Shown: positions 9,123-18,615 of the stretch, piece by piece
How positions within the stretch are numbered: position 1 is the first letter of the stretch
How the letters are laid out: each line of letters starts with the position of its first letter
Source of the DNA: Gammaproteobacteria bacterium
Lineage (GTDB): Bacteria > Pseudomonadota > Gammaproteobacteria > Pseudomonadales > Halieaceae
Length of the DNA: 64,000 nt
Assembly: GCA_024686215.1 (NCBI GenBank)
Contig: JAIBDN010000006.1
Span: 1 to 64,000 of the forward strand
Reading direction: 5' to 3'
Notes under the pieces: model-generated
Databases searched by the model: none
What the model was told of the DNA's origin: nothing
What the model saw: the letters and a program-made list of their open reading frames with translations, nothing else
Translations under genes and position numbers: made by a program

Positions 9123-9293
9123 CTGGTCTTCTATTTCAAGGGCTGCTGAACGCTAATAGCGACGGATAAACTTGACCACTTACCCTGCGTTTGACATCCT
9201 CCTGTTCTGTTGTTCCCTCGCGTACAAATGCGATCGGGGGCTTTCGGCGCATCGCCTCTTGCGCCGCCACTAGCGCCGGGTATAACGAACCAA

Positions 9294-11879
9294 GTGAAAG
9301 AAAAAACTGCAGAATCGACTTATTCTGGCCACACCCCCATGATGGCCCAATACCTGGGTATCAAAGCAGATCACCCCCGCGATATGCTCTTTTACCGCAT
9401 GGGGGACTTCTACGAGCTATTCTACGACGATGCCAAAAAAGCGGCCGAATTGCTGGATATCACCCTTACCGCCCGCGGAAAATCAGCCGGTGAGCCGATA
9501 CCCATGTGTGGCGTTCCTTACCATGCCGCCGAGGGCTACCTGGCCCGCCTGGTCAAAGCAGGGGTGTCCGTAGCCATTGCCGAGCAGATTGGTGACCCGG
9601 CGACCAGCAAGGGACCGGTGGAACGCAAAGTGGTGAGGGTCATTACACCGGGTACGCTTTCCGATGAAGCCCTGCTGGAAGAACGCGCAGACAACCTGTT
9701 ACTGGCCGTAGCGCAACACTGCGACAATTATGGCATCGCCTACCTGGACTTGAGCAGCGGCCGCTTTCGGGTGCTGGAAGTCTGCGGAGAGGAGGCGCTG
9801 ACGGGCGAACTGCAACGCCTGGACCCAGCTGAAACGCTCTACCAGGAGACCATAGGCAACACCACGGTTACCGCGCGCACCGGCGCACGCGGCCAGCCCG
9901 AGTGGGAGTTCGATGTGGAGAGTGCGCGCCGCGCCCTCAACACCCAGTTCCAGACGCACGATCTCAAGGGATTCGGCTGCGACGAGCTGGCCCTGGCCAT
10001 CGGTGCCGCCGGTTGCCTGCTGCAGTATGTGAAAGATACCCAGCGCGGCAATTTGCCCCACATCCGTAGCATGGCGAATGAAAGCCGGGCTGAGAGTGTC
10101 ATCCTGGACGCGGCCACCCGCCGCAACCTGGAGATCGACATCAATATGAGTGGCGGGGACAGTAATACCCTGTTCTCGGTGATGGACAAGGGCGTCACTG
10201 CCATGGGTAGTCGTCTGCTGCGACGCTGGCTGCACCGCCCGTTGACCAGTATCAGCGTGCTACAGGCACGCCATGCCGCTATCCGCTCACTGTGTAATAA
10301 CTACTACTATGAGACCGTGCGCGAAGCACTGAAGCCGATTGGCGACATGGAACGCATATTGTCCAGGGTGGCGCTGCGCTCCGCCCGTCCGCGGGACCTG
10401 ACCCGCTTGGCCAGTTCATTGTTCGCCCTGCCCCGCTTGCGTTCGGAGCTGGCACACTGCGATGCGGCACGCCTGGCGCAGCTATCCCTGCAGGCGGGGG
10501 ACTACCCGGCAACCTGTGACCTGCTGCAGCGGGCTGTTAAAGAAAATCCACCGGTGGTGATTCGCGACGGTGGCGTGATTGCCGACGGCTTCGACGCGGA
10601 GCTGGATGAACTGCGCAAGATCAGCAGCAATGCCGGGGATTACCTGCTGGAGATTGAGAAACGAGAGCGCGAGGCCACTGGCATCAGCACACTGAAAGTG
10701 GGCTATAACCGCGTACACGGCTACTACATCGAGATTAGCCGCGCCCAATCGGAGGCTGCTCCGGCAGAGTATGTGCGGCGCCAGACCCTGAAAAATGCCG
10801 AACGCTTCATCACCCCCGAACTCAAGATCTTCGAAGACAAGGCGCTGTCCAGCAAAAGCCGTGCGCTGGCTCGCGAAAAAGCCCTGTACGAGGACTTGCT
10901 GGAGCAACTCAACGAGGAACTGGCGGAACTACAGGATACCGCTGCAGCGGTCGCGGAAATTGACGTACTGGCCAACCTGGCAGAGCGAGCAGACAATCTC
11001 AGCCTGTGTCAGCCGGAGTTCTGCACAGAGCAGGTGTTGGAAATTCAACAGGGGCGCCACCTGGTGGTGGAGCAGGTACTGGAGGAGCCCTTTATTGCCA
11101 ACGACACCCTATTGAACGAGCAGCGCCGTATGCTGCTGATCACCGGGCCGAACATGGGTGGTAAATCCACCTATATGCGCCAGAATGCAGTGATTGCGCT
11201 GCTGGCGCATATTGGCAGCTATGTACCAGCCACTGCGGCAAGAATGTCGCCCATGGATCGCATATTTACCCGTATTGGCTCCTCCGATGACCTGGCCTCC
11301 GGACGCTCTACCTTTATGGTGGAAATGACCGAAACTGCCAATATCCTGCACAATGCCACCCCCAGCAGCCTGGTCCTGATGGATGAAGTGGGCCGCGGCA
11401 CCAGCACCTTCGACGGCCTTAGCCTGGCTTGGGCAGCGGCTGTAGAGCTGGCCCAGTCGGTACAAGCGTTCACCCTGTTTGCCACCCATTATTTCGAGCT
11501 CACCAGCTTGCCCGAAACCTGCCCTACCATGGCAAACGTGCACCTGGATGCCACCGAGCACCAGGATCACGTGGTGTTCCTGCACCACATTCAGGAGGGC
11601 CCGGCCAATCGCAGCTACGGGATACAGGTAGCCAAACTGGCCGGCATTCCAGCCCCGGTACTGGCGGCGGCGCAGGAAAAACTGCACGAGTTGGAGCGGG
11701 ACAGCGCGCAAACAAGCGCCGTGGCAACGCCGGGCACACCCACCCAGACCCAGTCAGACCTGTTTGGCACGTCCGCGCCCCACCCTGTGGTCGAGGCCCT
11801 GGAAGAACTGGATGTTGACGACCTCAGCCCCAGACAGGCGTTGCAGCTGCTCTACGATTTGAAGTCGAAGCTGAAGTAA
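9294..11879 (+). CDS. mutS: DNA mismatch repair protein MutS
   Basis: Recognises base mismatches and small loops and recruits MutL. The mismatch-binding Phe-x-Glu loop is in [11 protein letters not shown] near the N-terminus, the Walker A motif is GPNMGGKST and the Walker B/signature region is [14 protein letters not shown]. The C-terminal segment [17 protein letters not shown] fits the dimerisation tail. The frame is open from a TTG at 9210, with an ATG at 9228, but homologues begin just before the HTPMMAQYL segment, so the GTG at 9294 is chosen; no strong Shine-Dalgarno supports any of the three. It occupies its usual place beside the fdxA-rpoS region. Confidence 0.96.
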   Translation: MKEKTAESTYSGHTPMMAQYLGIKADHPRDMLFYRMGDFYELFYDDAKKAAELLDITLTARGKSAGEPIPMCGVPYHAAEGYLARLVKAGVSVAIAEQIGDPATSKGPVERKVVRVITPGTLSDEALLEERADNLLLAVAQHCDNYGIAYLDLSSGRFRVLEVCGEEALTGELQRLDPAETLYQETIGNTTVTARTGARGQPEWEFDVESARRALNTQFQTHDLKGFGCDELALAIGAAGCLLQYVKDTQRGNLPHIRSMANESRAESVILDAATRRNLEIDINMSGGDSNTLFSVMDKGVTAMGSRLLRRWLHRPLTSISVLQARHAAIRSLCNNYYYETVREALKPIGDMERILSRVALRSARPRDLTRLASSLFALPRLRSELAHCDAARLAQLSLQAGDYPATCDLLQRAVKENPPVVIRDGGVIADGFDAELDELRKISSNAGDYLLEIEKREREATGISTLKVGYNRVHGYYIEISRAQSEAAPAEYVRRQTLKNAERFITPELKIFEDKALSSKSRALAREKALYEDLLEQLNEELAELQDTAAAVAEIDVLANLAERADNLSLCQPEFCTEQVLEIQQGRHLVVEQVLEEPFIANDTLLNEQRRMLLITGPNMGGKSTYMRQNAVIALLAHIGSYVPATAARMSPMDRIFTRIGSSDDLASGRSTFMVEMTETANILHNATPSSLVLMDEVGRGTSTFDGLSLAWAAAVELAQSVQAFTLFATHYFELTSLPETCPTMANVHLDATEHQDHVVFLHHIQEGPANRSYGIQVAKLAGIPAPVLAAAQEKLHELERDSAQTSAVATPGTPTQTQSDLFGTSAPHPVVEALEELDVDDLSPRQALQLLYDLKSKLK

Positions 11880-11904
11880 ATAATCAACAGTCGATGGGGC
11901 AGGC

Positions 11905-12255
11905 CTATGCTTTATCCCTCCCTGAGGAGGCCTCAATTATAGGCCTGACCCCCTGGTTTCTTAGCGCCCAAAGAAATTCTGCAAAATAGGAACGGTAGCC
12001 GTGATCATCGTCAGGCCGAACATCAGGTAGATGCGACTGCACCACCTCCAGTAAACCACCATAGGCGATAATGCCAAGGCAAACGTAGAGATAGTAAGAC
12101 CTGGCCTTTAATGCCCGATAACCGAGCACCGCGAATATGTAATACACCAGCAGGTGAGTGACCTTATCCAGATGTTCAATGCCGTCATCAATGCCCGGGC
12201 GCAGTGAGGCGAAGGCGACGATGCCAGCGTACAAAATGAAAACTACAGTACTCAT
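11905..12255 (-). CDS. VanZ-like membrane protein
   Basis: A 116-residue protein convergent with mutS. Three or four hydrophobic stretches and the segments DKVTHLLVYYIFAVLG and YGGLLEVVQSHLPDVR match the VanZ-like family, whose role is poorly known apart from low-level teicoplanin resistance for the founding member. Residues after about 80 do not show the usual D-x-x-A-N-x-x-G helix of the family and become polar, so the C-terminus may be diverged or altered by a frame change. Confidence 0.65.
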   Translation of the reverse strand: MSTVVFILYAGIVAFASLRPGIDDGIEHLDKVTHLLVYYIFAVLGYRALKARSYYLYVCLGIIAYGGLLEVVQSHLPDVRPDDDHGYRSYFAEFLWALRNQGVRPIIEASSGRDKA

Positions 12256-12345
12256 AAGATCTCGCGAACCGCATAGACGAGGCCTATCATAGACTACGTG
12301 ACGCGACGACCCTGGGCGACCATATTATATGGTTTTCCGGTGAAG

Positions 12346-12377
12346 GGTACTGACAAGTTAGCTCGTCCAGGTCATTG
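12346..12377. repeat. Near-direct repeat flanking the RND operon, downstream copy
   Basis: GGTACTGACAAGTTAGCTC, then GTCATTG six bases later, nearly repeats 16895-16923 in the same orientation: 17 of 19 bases match in the first block and 7 of 7 in the second, with a 6- versus 3-base spacer. The pair brackets the two RND genes. Confidence 0.5.
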
Positions 12378-12460
12378 AAACGATAGTACAGCCAGACAGT
12401 GTAAGAAATGATTTCGGGTGGGGGCGCCTAGCTGGAATCGGTGACGTTTATATGTATTCG

Positions 12461-12477
12461 TTGGTAGATTCTACCAA
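12461..12477. promoter_or_regulatory. 17-bp perfect palindrome, operator-like
   Basis: TTGGTAGA-T-TCTACCAA is an exact inverted repeat with a one-base centre, located 46 bases beyond the stop of the RND adaptor gene. It is AT-rich and has no T-run, so it looks more like a binding site for a dimeric regulator than a terminator. No plus-strand gene follows it. Confidence 0.35.
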
Positions 12478-12523
12478 TTACGGTGAATTAACTTGCCAGC
12501 ACCCCCGTTTGGCTTCTACTCAA

Positions 12524-13693
12524 TCAGGAAGGAGAGCCATCAGCCGCCGCTTCTGTGGTTTTGACTTCCATCCCCGGACGAACCTTTTGATGGCCCTCAG
12601 AGATGACACGCTCACCCTTCTTCAGCCCCTTCTTGACGATCCATTGGTGTTCATAGGATGCGCCTGTTATCACCATGCGTTTCTCGACCTTGTTGTCTTT
12701 ATCGACAACGAACACGTGTGTCCCCTCCTGGGTCTGGAGCAAGGTTGTTTCCGGAATCAACAGCGCATCGGCCTGGTGTCCGACAATCATCCGCAAGGGG
12801 ATGTACTGTCCGGGTATCAGTGAAACTCGCGATCCCTTCTCCGGATTCGCAAATTCGTAGCGTACCTGGATTGTGTCGGTAGAAGGGTCGATCAGGGCAC
12901 TGACGTAATTCAGGTTGCCGACGTGTGAATAGATGCTGCCATCCGGCATCACCAACTCACCGGTGAATTCCTGAGGCACGGTTGGGGCCAGCCCTTGTTG
13001 CTGCAGTTGCTGTATCCGATACAACTGCTCTCGACTAATATGGGATATAACGTAAATCGGGTTGATCTGCACCACCGTGGTCAATTCAGTCTGCTGTTTT
13101 TGAACCAGCTCGCCAACGTGCGCCTCCGTTTCCTCAATCCGGCCGCTGAAAGGGGCGGTAATATTGGTGAAATCCAGGTCCAGCTCGGCATTTTCAATGT
13201 CGGCATTGTCTGCGTCGATCAATGCCTTGTACTCAGCTTTTCTGGAATCAGCTTGCTCCTTTTTCTCCACCGAAACATTGCCTGTGTCGGCCAGCCGATC
13301 GTATCGCGCCGCTTCATTGGTCCAGAATTTGTAGCTCGCCTGGTGCTGCTCGAGTTGTGCCTCGAGTGCATCGAGCTTCGCCTGGTATGGACGAGGATCG
13401 ATTACATACAGCGGATCCCCTTCTGCAACTTCGCTGCCTTCGGTAAAGCGACGTTCGAAGATATAACCGGACACGCGTGGCACAATCTTTACGGTCTTCA
13501 CCGGCTGCACGGTGCCGGGCACTTCGAAAACGATGGGAACGGACTCCTGTCTGACTTCAGACACAACAACCCCTGGTGGCGACACCTTGGATGTCGGTTT
13601 GGATTGTCCGCAACCTGCCAGACCAATGTGCAGACCGCACGCTGTAACCAGGACAATCGCTTTCGTCAGATATCTTTTTTTCACCGTCTTCAT
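12524..13693 (-). CDS. RND efflux periplasmic adaptor subunit (AcrA/MexA type)
   Basis: Membrane-fusion lipoprotein linking an inner-membrane RND pump to an outer-membrane channel. The 389-residue protein has an N-terminal signal with a lipobox ending LAGC near residue 28, a lipoyl half-motif around VPRVSGYIFERRFTEGSEVAEGDPLYVIDP, an alpha-helical hairpin at about residues 105-170, and the closing lipoyl/barrel segment FTNITAPFSGRIEE. It lies 13 bases after the pump gene in one operon. No outer-membrane factor gene is nearby, so a TolC encoded elsewhere is presumably used. Confidence 0.93.
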   Translation of the reverse strand: MKTVKKRYLTKAIVLVTACGLHIGLAGCGQSKPTSKVSPPGVVVSEVRQESVPIVFEVPGTVQPVKTVKIVPRVSGYIFERRFTEGSEVAEGDPLYVIDPRPYQAKLDALEAQLEQHQASYKFWTNEAARYDRLADTGNVSVEKKEQADSRKAEYKALIDADNADIENAELDLDFTNITAPFSGRIEETEAHVGELVQKQQTELTTVVQINPIYVISHISREQLYRIQQLQQQGLAPTVPQEFTGELVMPDGSIYSHVGNLNYVSALIDPSTDTIQVRYEFANPEKGSRVSLIPGQYIPLRMIVGHQADALLIPETTLLQTQEGTHVFVVDKDNKVEKRMVITGASYEHQWIVKKGLKKGERVISEGHQKVRPGMEVKTTEAAADGSPS

Positions 13694-13706
13694 CCTAATA
13701 ACCTGT

Positions 13707-16700
13707 TTAAGATTCGATGTCTTGTTGTGGCTCTGTGTTCGAAGAACTTACTGCATCAGCCGTTTTTCGTTCTCGCATGCGCTCGATGACGACATAGAAT
13801 ATCGGGACAAACACGATCAGAATCGTAGCCAGCGTCAGTCCACCCACCACCGAGGTACCCAGGGACCGGCGTGCATTGGCGCCTGCGCCGCTCGCCAGTA
13901 CCAGTGGCATGAGACCAAGGATGAATGCGAAGGCAGTCATCAGGATCGGCCGCAAGCGAATGCGGGCCGCTTCCATTGCGGCCTCGACCACACCTTTGCC
14001 CTCGTCGTGCAGGTCCTTGGCGAATTGGACAATAAGAATGGAGTTCTTGGCCACCAGGCCGATCAGCATGACCAGGCCGATCTGGCCGTAGACATCCAGA
14101 TCCATGCCGCGCAACACCAGGAATCCGATGGCTCCCAATAGTCCCAGTGGTATAGCCAGCAGAATCATGATGGGCATGGACCAGCTTTCGTACTGGGCGG
14201 CGAGTACCAGGAAGACGAAGATCAGTGACATGGCAAACACCACTGGGGCCAGGTTGCCCGCGGCCTTCTGCTGGTAGACCAGATTGGTCCATTCGTAGCC
14301 GAACCCCTCCGGCAGGAACTCGGCGGCTAGTTCCTCCATGACGGCATTGGCCTGCCCTGAGCTGTAACCCGGCGCCGGGCCGCCGTTGACCTGGACCGAG
14401 GTGTATTCGTTGTAGTGCGGAATGTTATAGGGTCCGACCATGGGTTTGATGCTGACGAATGCGCTCAGCGGGATCATCTTGCCTTCATCGTTGCGTACTT
14501 TGAGCCGGGTGATGTCATCTTCCCTGAAGCGCGCGTCCTTCTCGGCCTGTAGATAGACGCGATAGACACGTCCATACTGATTGTACTGGTTGACGTAGAG
14601 CGAACCGAGGTTAATCTGCAACGTATCGAAGATGTCGTCCAGTGAAACTCCGCGGGTCTTGGCTTTGACGCGGTCGACCTCAAGGAAACGCTGCGGCACC
14701 TCAGGGTCGAAGGTCGAGTAAACCCCGGCCAGTTCCGGTCGCTTGCGCGCCTCGGCCAGGAAGTTCTGCAGCACCTTGGCCAACTCTTCCACACCCAGAC
14801 TGTTGAGGTCCTGGATCTCGAAGTTGAAGCCACCGGTAGAACCCAGACCGGGAATCGGTGGCGCGTTGGCCACCAGCACTACGGCTTCCGGAATCCGCGC
14901 CACCGCACCCTGTAGATGCCCCATGATCGCCTTGAGCTGCGTGTCCGGCGTCTTGCGCTCATCATACGGCTTGAACACCACAAACACGGCAGCCGAAGAT
15001 GGGTCCTGAATCGCATCAATGAAATTATAACCGGATATAGCGATCGCATTGGCGACCCCGGGCGTATTCGAGACGATCTGGTTGATCTGCTCAACCACCG
15101 CCTCGGTGCGCTGGACGGTCGCCGCCGACGGGAGTTTCGCCAGCACCAGGACATAGCCCTGGTCCTCGGCCGGGACGAAAGCGGTGGGTGTCGATTCGAA
15201 CAGCACCAGCGCCAGGGCGCACAGGCCGACAAAAGCGAGTGCTACCGGCACCCAGGCTCTGGACAGGGTTTTCACAGAATTGGCGTAACCATTGGAGAGC
15301 TTGTCAAAGGCAGAGTTGAATGCGCGAAAGAAGCGGTTCTTTTCACCCGTCTCCGGGCGCAGCAGCACCGCCGCCAGCGCCGGGCTCAGCGTCAGGGAGT
15401 TGAAGCCGGACAGGCCGACGGCAATAGCGATAGTCAGGGCAAACTGGTTATACAGCTGTCCGGTCATACCTGGGATAAAGGCGACCGGAACGAAGACCGC
15501 CATCAGCACGACGGTAGTGGCGATGACCGGCCCACGCACCTCTGCCATGGCCTGCTCGGTAATTTTCTTCATATCGGTGGCGCCGGACTCCAGGTGCCGG
15601 TTGACGTTTTCCACCACCACGATGGCGTCGTCAACCACCAAAGCCACGGCAACCACCAGGCCCAGCAGGCTGAGGGTGTTGATGGAGAAACCGAAAGCCG
15701 CCATAAAAACGAAGGTGCCTATCAGCGATACCGGGATGGCGATCGTCGGAATCAGGGTGCTGCGGAAGTTCTGCAGGAATACGAACACCACCAACATAAC
15801 CAGCAGGATCGCCTCCACCAGGGTAATAATAACTTCCCGGGTGGATTCCTCGATAAATCGGGTGGTGTCATAGTGCACGCTCCATGTTAGATCCTGGGGA
15901 AAATGCTCCGCCAGGTCATCCAGCACCGCTTGTACGTCCCTGGCGATCTGGATCGAGTTGGCGTTGGCCAGTTGGAAGACTGCCAAGGCAGCGGTGGGCT
16001 TTCCGTCCAGACTGGTGGACCAGGAGTAATCCTCAGACCCCAACTCCACCCGGGCCAAATCCTTGAGCCGCACCACGGTGCCATCCGGATTCGCGCGGAC
16101 AACGATATTTTCGAACTGCTCCACACTCTCCAGACGTCCCAGGGTATTGAGCTGAAACGCGAATGCCTGCCCATCGGGCGCAGGCGGTGCACCCAGCTTG
16201 CCCGCCGCCACCTGGTTGTTCTGTTCCTTGATTGCGTTCTCCACATCGGTAGCCGTCATGCCCATATTGGCCAGTTTGTCCGGGGCCAGCCAGATGCGCA
16301 TGGCGTACTTGCGCAGGCCGAAATTGTTGATCATTGCCACACCATCGATGCGTGCCAGACGATCGGTGATATGGATGTCGGCGTAGTTCTGCAGAAACGC
16401 CTGGTCGAAGGTGCCCTCGGGGGACGTCAGGTTCACGATCAGGACGATGTTGCTGGAGTGCTTCTCGATCGTCAGCCCGACCTGATTCACCTCGGGCGGC
16501 AGCTGCGACAGGGCCTGGTTGCTGCGGGTCAGCGCTTCCACCTGGGCGATGGACTGGTCGTAACCGACCTCGAAGGTCATGGTGATGAGCGAATCACCGT
16601 TATTGGTACTGTTGGAAGACATGTAGATCATGCCTTCGGCGCCATTGAGCTGTTCCTCCAGCGGCGTAGTGACGGTACTGGCCACCACGTCCGAGCTGGC

Positions 16701-16850
16701 ACCGATATACTGCGTAGACACCTGGATCTGCGACGGTACCAGTGGCGGATACTGGGCGATGGGCAGCACGAACATGGTGATAAGCCCGGCCAGTATCATC
16801 ATCAAGGCAATGGCGGCAGCAAATATGGGACGATTGATAAAGAAGTTCAT
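13707..16850 (-). CDS. RND multidrug efflux pump, inner-membrane permease (AcrB type, HAE1 family)
   Basis: Proton-driven trimeric pump of 1047 residues, almost exactly AcrB length, expected to export drugs, dyes, detergents or bile-like compounds. Twelve helices and two large periplasmic loops are evident. The proton-relay residues are present: the paired aspartates in VVDDAIVVVENV of helix 4 and the lysine in LVAKNSILIVQFAK of helix 10. The N-terminus MNFFINRPIFAAAIA is typical. It is the first gene of a two-gene operon with the adaptor. No TetR-type regulator gene is adjacent, but inverted repeats lie 30-75 bases upstream of its start. Confidence 0.96.
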   Translation of the reverse strand: MNFFINRPIFAAAIALMMILAGLITMFVLPIAQYPPLVPSQIQVSTQYIGASSDVVASTVTTPLEEQLNGAEGMIYMSSNSTNNGDSLITMTFEVGYDQSIAQVEALTRSNQALSQLPPEVNQVGLTIEKHSSNIVLIVNLTSPEGTFDQAFLQNYADIHITDRLARIDGVAMINNFGLRKYAMRIWLAPDKLANMGMTATDVENAIKEQNNQVAAGKLGAPPAPDGQAFAFQLNTLGRLESVEQFENIVVRANPDGTVVRLKDLARVELGSEDYSWSTSLDGKPTAALAVFQLANANSIQIARDVQAVLDDLAEHFPQDLTWSVHYDTTRFIEESTREVIITLVEAILLVMLVVFVFLQNFRSTLIPTIAIPVSLIGTFVFMAAFGFSINTLSLLGLVVAVALVVDDAIVVVENVNRHLESGATDMKKITEQAMAEVRGPVIATTVVLMAVFVPVAFIPGMTGQLYNQFALTIAIAVGLSGFNSLTLSPALAAVLLRPETGEKNRFFRAFNSAFDKLSNGYANSVKTLSRAWVPVALAFVGLCALALVLFESTPTAFVPAEDQGYVLVLAKLPSAATVQRTEAVVEQINQIVSNTPGVANAIAISGYNFIDAIQDPSSAAVFVVFKPYDERKTPDTQLKAIMGHLQGAVARIPEAVVLVANAPPIPGLGSTGGFNFEIQDLNSLGVEELAKVLQNFLAEARKRPELAGVYSTFDPEVPQRFLEVDRVKAKTRGVSLDDIFDTLQINLGSLYVNQYNQYGRVYRVYLQAEKDARFREDDITRLKVRNDEGKMIPLSAFVSIKPMVGPYNIPHYNEYTSVQVNGGPAPGYSSGQANAVMEELAAEFLPEGFGYEWTNLVYQQKAAGNLAPVVFAMSLIFVFLVLAAQYESWSMPIMILLAIPLGLLGAIGFLVLRGMDLDVYGQIGLVMLIGLVAKNSILIVQFAKDLHDEGKGVVEAAMEAARIRLRPILMTAFAFILGLMPLVLASGAGANARRSLGTSVVGGLTLATILIVFVPIFYVVIERMRERKTADAVSSSNTEPQQDIES

Positions 16851-16879
16851 AAAATACCTAATGCCAACGCATGATCGCT

Positions 16880-16923
16880 GTCACTTTGTAAGATGGTAGT
16901 GACAAGTTAACTCAATGTCATTG
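16880..16923. promoter_or_regulatory. Operator-like inverted repeats upstream of the RND operon
   Basis: Two overlapping dyads occur 30-75 bases before the pump ATG. GTCACT (16880-16885) pairs with AGTGAC (16898-16903). TGACA (16900-16904) pairs with TGTCA (16916-16920) around the palindromic AGTTAACT. This fits a binding site for a TetR/AcrR-like dimer. The segment 16895-16923 is nearly repeated downstream of the operon at 12346-12377. Confidence 0.42.
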
Positions 16924-17139
16924 GCTGGCGCTATCAATTTGAGGCAAGACTGATCGGAAATGCGTCATCAGGCCCCACTTTGGCCTTTATCTGCCAGGGA
17001 TTTTCGCTTGTGATTTCCACTTTTGTAGCAAAAATAAGTTAATTTACCAGTACCAAATTGGGGATTCAATTCCGCGCGCCTAACAGGTAAACTACCGCCC
17101 CTTAGTTAAGGCACCACATTTTAGAGAGGCTTTTCAGGA

Positions 17140-17463
17140 ATGACTTTTGTTGTAGGCGAAGATTGCATCAACTGCAAACACACGGACTGCGTGGAAGTTT
17201 GCCCGGTAGATTGTTTTTACGAGGGCCCAAACTTCCTGGTGATCCACCCGGACGAGTGCATTGACTGCGCCCTGTGCGAGCCGGAATGCCCGGTAGATGC
17301 CATTTTCTCAGAAGATGAACTGCCGGAAGACCAGCAGGTATTCCTGGAGCTGAACGCAGAGTTGGCGGAAGTGTGGCCCTGCATCACCGAGATAAAGAGC
17401 CCCCTGCCCGATGCCGAAGATTGGAAAGGCAAGCCCAACAAGCTGGAACTGTTACAGCGCTAA
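17140..17463 (+). CDS. fdxA: 7Fe-8S ferredoxin FdxA
   Basis: Small cytosolic electron carrier of 107 residues binding one [3Fe-4S] and one [4Fe-4S] cluster. Its two cysteine motifs are in [17 protein letters not shown] near residue 9 and [14 protein letters not shown] near residue 39. The long C-terminal extension after residue 60 is typical of FdxA rather than clostridial ferredoxins. AGGA lies close before the ATG. The gene belongs to the mutS-fdxA-rpoS neighbourhood conserved in Pseudomonas, here separated from mutS by the RND operon. Two strong hairpins follow. Confidence 0.95.
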   Translation: MTFVVGEDCINCKHTDCVEVCPVDCFYEGPNFLVIHPDECIDCALCEPECPVDAIFSEDELPEDQQVFLELNAELAEVWPCITEIKSPLPDAEDWKGKPNKLELLQR

Positions 17464-17470
17464 TCACTGC

Positions 17471-17494
17471 CATGACCTGTTAACACAGGTCATG
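17471..17494. terminator. Perfect 10-bp hairpin after fdxA
   Basis: CATGACCTGT (17471-17480) and ACAGGTCATG (17485-17494) are exact complements around a 4-base loop, 8 bases after the fdxA stop. No T-run follows directly. It may act together with the stronger hairpin just downstream or protect the mRNA 3' end. Confidence 0.5.
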
Positions 17495-17502
17495 CAGACG
17501 CC

Positions 17503-17550
17503 AACCCCCGGTGACATGCAAAAGCGTCTGCCGGGGGTTCTTCGTTTTCG
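17503..17550 (+). terminator. Rho-independent terminator of fdxA
   Basis: AACCCCCGG (17503-17511) pairs perfectly with CCGGGGGTT (17531-17539), followed by CTTCGTTTT. Inside the loop, GCGTCT can alternatively pair with AGACGC upstream of the first arm, so a longer or competing fold is possible. Confidence 0.7.
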
Positions 17551-17665
17551 GTAAGCCCTCAACCGTCTAAATACTCTTACACGTTTTGTGCAGTTTCTCT
17601 TGGCAGGGTTAAACTTCAGCGACTAGACTTAACAGCGTTTAGTAAAATTCTGGAGGTAACCCTAG

Positions 17666-18148
17666 ATGTCTATCACACTCAATCCACGTACTCTTTCTTG
17701 TGTTTTGCTCCTGACGATCGCTGCATTATGCAGCCCCAGCGGCTTTGCCAAGGCGGTCGAACAAAAAGTCAGGCTGCAAGTGGTAGACCCCGGCGACGGC
17801 GCACAATGTATGGTACAAGCTGTATTCAAGGGCGATCACGACAACTGCAAGAACGATAAAGCCAAAGGCCGCGATAACTGTGATAAGGACACCGGCTGCG
17901 TTTGCACCCGCCAGGAAAAGCACATCACCTGGGAAATGGAAAACAAGGAACCGTTCACCGTCACCTTTGATCAGGGCAGCGCCAACCCATTCGTGCAAAA
18001 AGGCAGCCACGAGTGTGATTTCAAGAGCAACAAGAAAGGTAAATTGCGCTGCCGGGTAAAGGGCAAGGACGTACCCAGCGCCTTATACAGTTACGCTATC
18101 AACGTACCGAATTGCCAATCGGCACACGGCAAGCTGAAAATTTATTGA
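17666..18148 (+). CDS. Cysteine-rich secreted protein of unknown function
   Basis: A 160-residue protein with a clear Sec signal peptide (about residues 1-28, cleavage probably after GFAKA or nearby). The mature part is small, very lysine- and aspartate-rich, and contains eight cysteines, enough for four disulfides: a cluster in DNCKNDKAKGRDNCDKDTGC-V-C and singles near the N-terminus, at HECDF, LRCR and NCQ. It ends with a likely beta-strand pattern. No family is recognised. A TGGAGG Shine-Dalgarno precedes the ATG. It is transcribed alone between fdxA and the ferredoxin gene. Confidence 0.72.
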   Translation: MSITLNPRTLSCVLLLTIAALCSPSGFAKAVEQKVRLQVVDPGDGAQCMVQAVFKGDHDNCKNDKAKGRDNCDKDTGCVCTRQEKHITWEMENKEPFTVTFDQGSANPFVQKGSHECDFKSNKKGKLRCRVKGKDVPSALYSYAINVPNCQSAHGKLKIY

Positions 18149-18195
18149 TGCGCGTGGGCAGCGATGCGCTCGGCGCTACACTGCCCGTTCATTGA

Positions 18196-18531
18196 TCACA
18201 TCTGGAATTCGGGCAGGCGCACCACCATGCCGTTCATCTCCTCGCTCACCTCGATCTGGCAACTGAGCCGGGAATTATCCTCACGGTCGGGTCGCATACC
18301 CAGCATGGCCTCTTCCAGTGGATTAACATCACCGGTGGACTCCAACCGCTGACCTTCGACATAACAATGACAGGTACCACAAGCACAGGCGCCACCACAG
18401 TCAGCATCAATGCCTGGCACCATATTATCGATTGCGTTTTGCATCAACGACTTACCGACTTCAGCGCTTATTGTGTGCTCTTGCCCGTTATGTTCAATTA
18501 AAATTATTTCCGGCATATTCATACTGTCCAT
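18196..18531 (-). CDS. [2Fe-2S] ferredoxin, adrenodoxin/putidaredoxin type
   Basis: Single-electron carrier of about 110 residues with the cluster motif C-x5-C-x2-C in DADCGGACACGTCHCYV and the fourth cysteine in RLSCQIEV. This vertebrate-type ferredoxin class commonly serves cytochrome P450 or Rieske monooxygenases, but no such enzyme is encoded nearby, so its partner is unknown. Internal methionines at 18522 and 18516 are possible starts; homologues usually begin MPxI, favouring 18516. No strong ribosome-binding site discriminates among them. Confidence 0.9.
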   Translation of the reverse strand: MDSMNMPEIILIEHNGQEHTISAEVGKSLMQNAIDNMVPGIDADCGGACACGTCHCYVEGQRLESTGDVNPLEEAMLGMRPDREDNSRLSCQIEVSEEMNGMVVRLPEFQM

Positions 18532-18615
18532 GTTGCTAATAATGCATAGTTAGTCTGCCAACAATTCTGCGCCATGTCACTCAATCAAATTGGTGACAAA
18601 AACTCACAAAAACGC

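Larger units (their letters stand above)
12256..12523. other. Intergenic region downstream of the RND operon
   Basis: No gene seen in these 268 bases. It contains a near copy (12346-12377) of the sequence upstream of the RND operon and a 17-bp palindrome at 12461-12477, listed separately. Confidence 0.5.

Noticed and set aside
14916-16874. Two open frames of more than 320 codons opposite the RND pump gene
   Set aside because: They lie antisense to the AcrB-type gene, whose protein is intact; composition is histidine/glutamine/arginine-rich as expected of a shadow frame.
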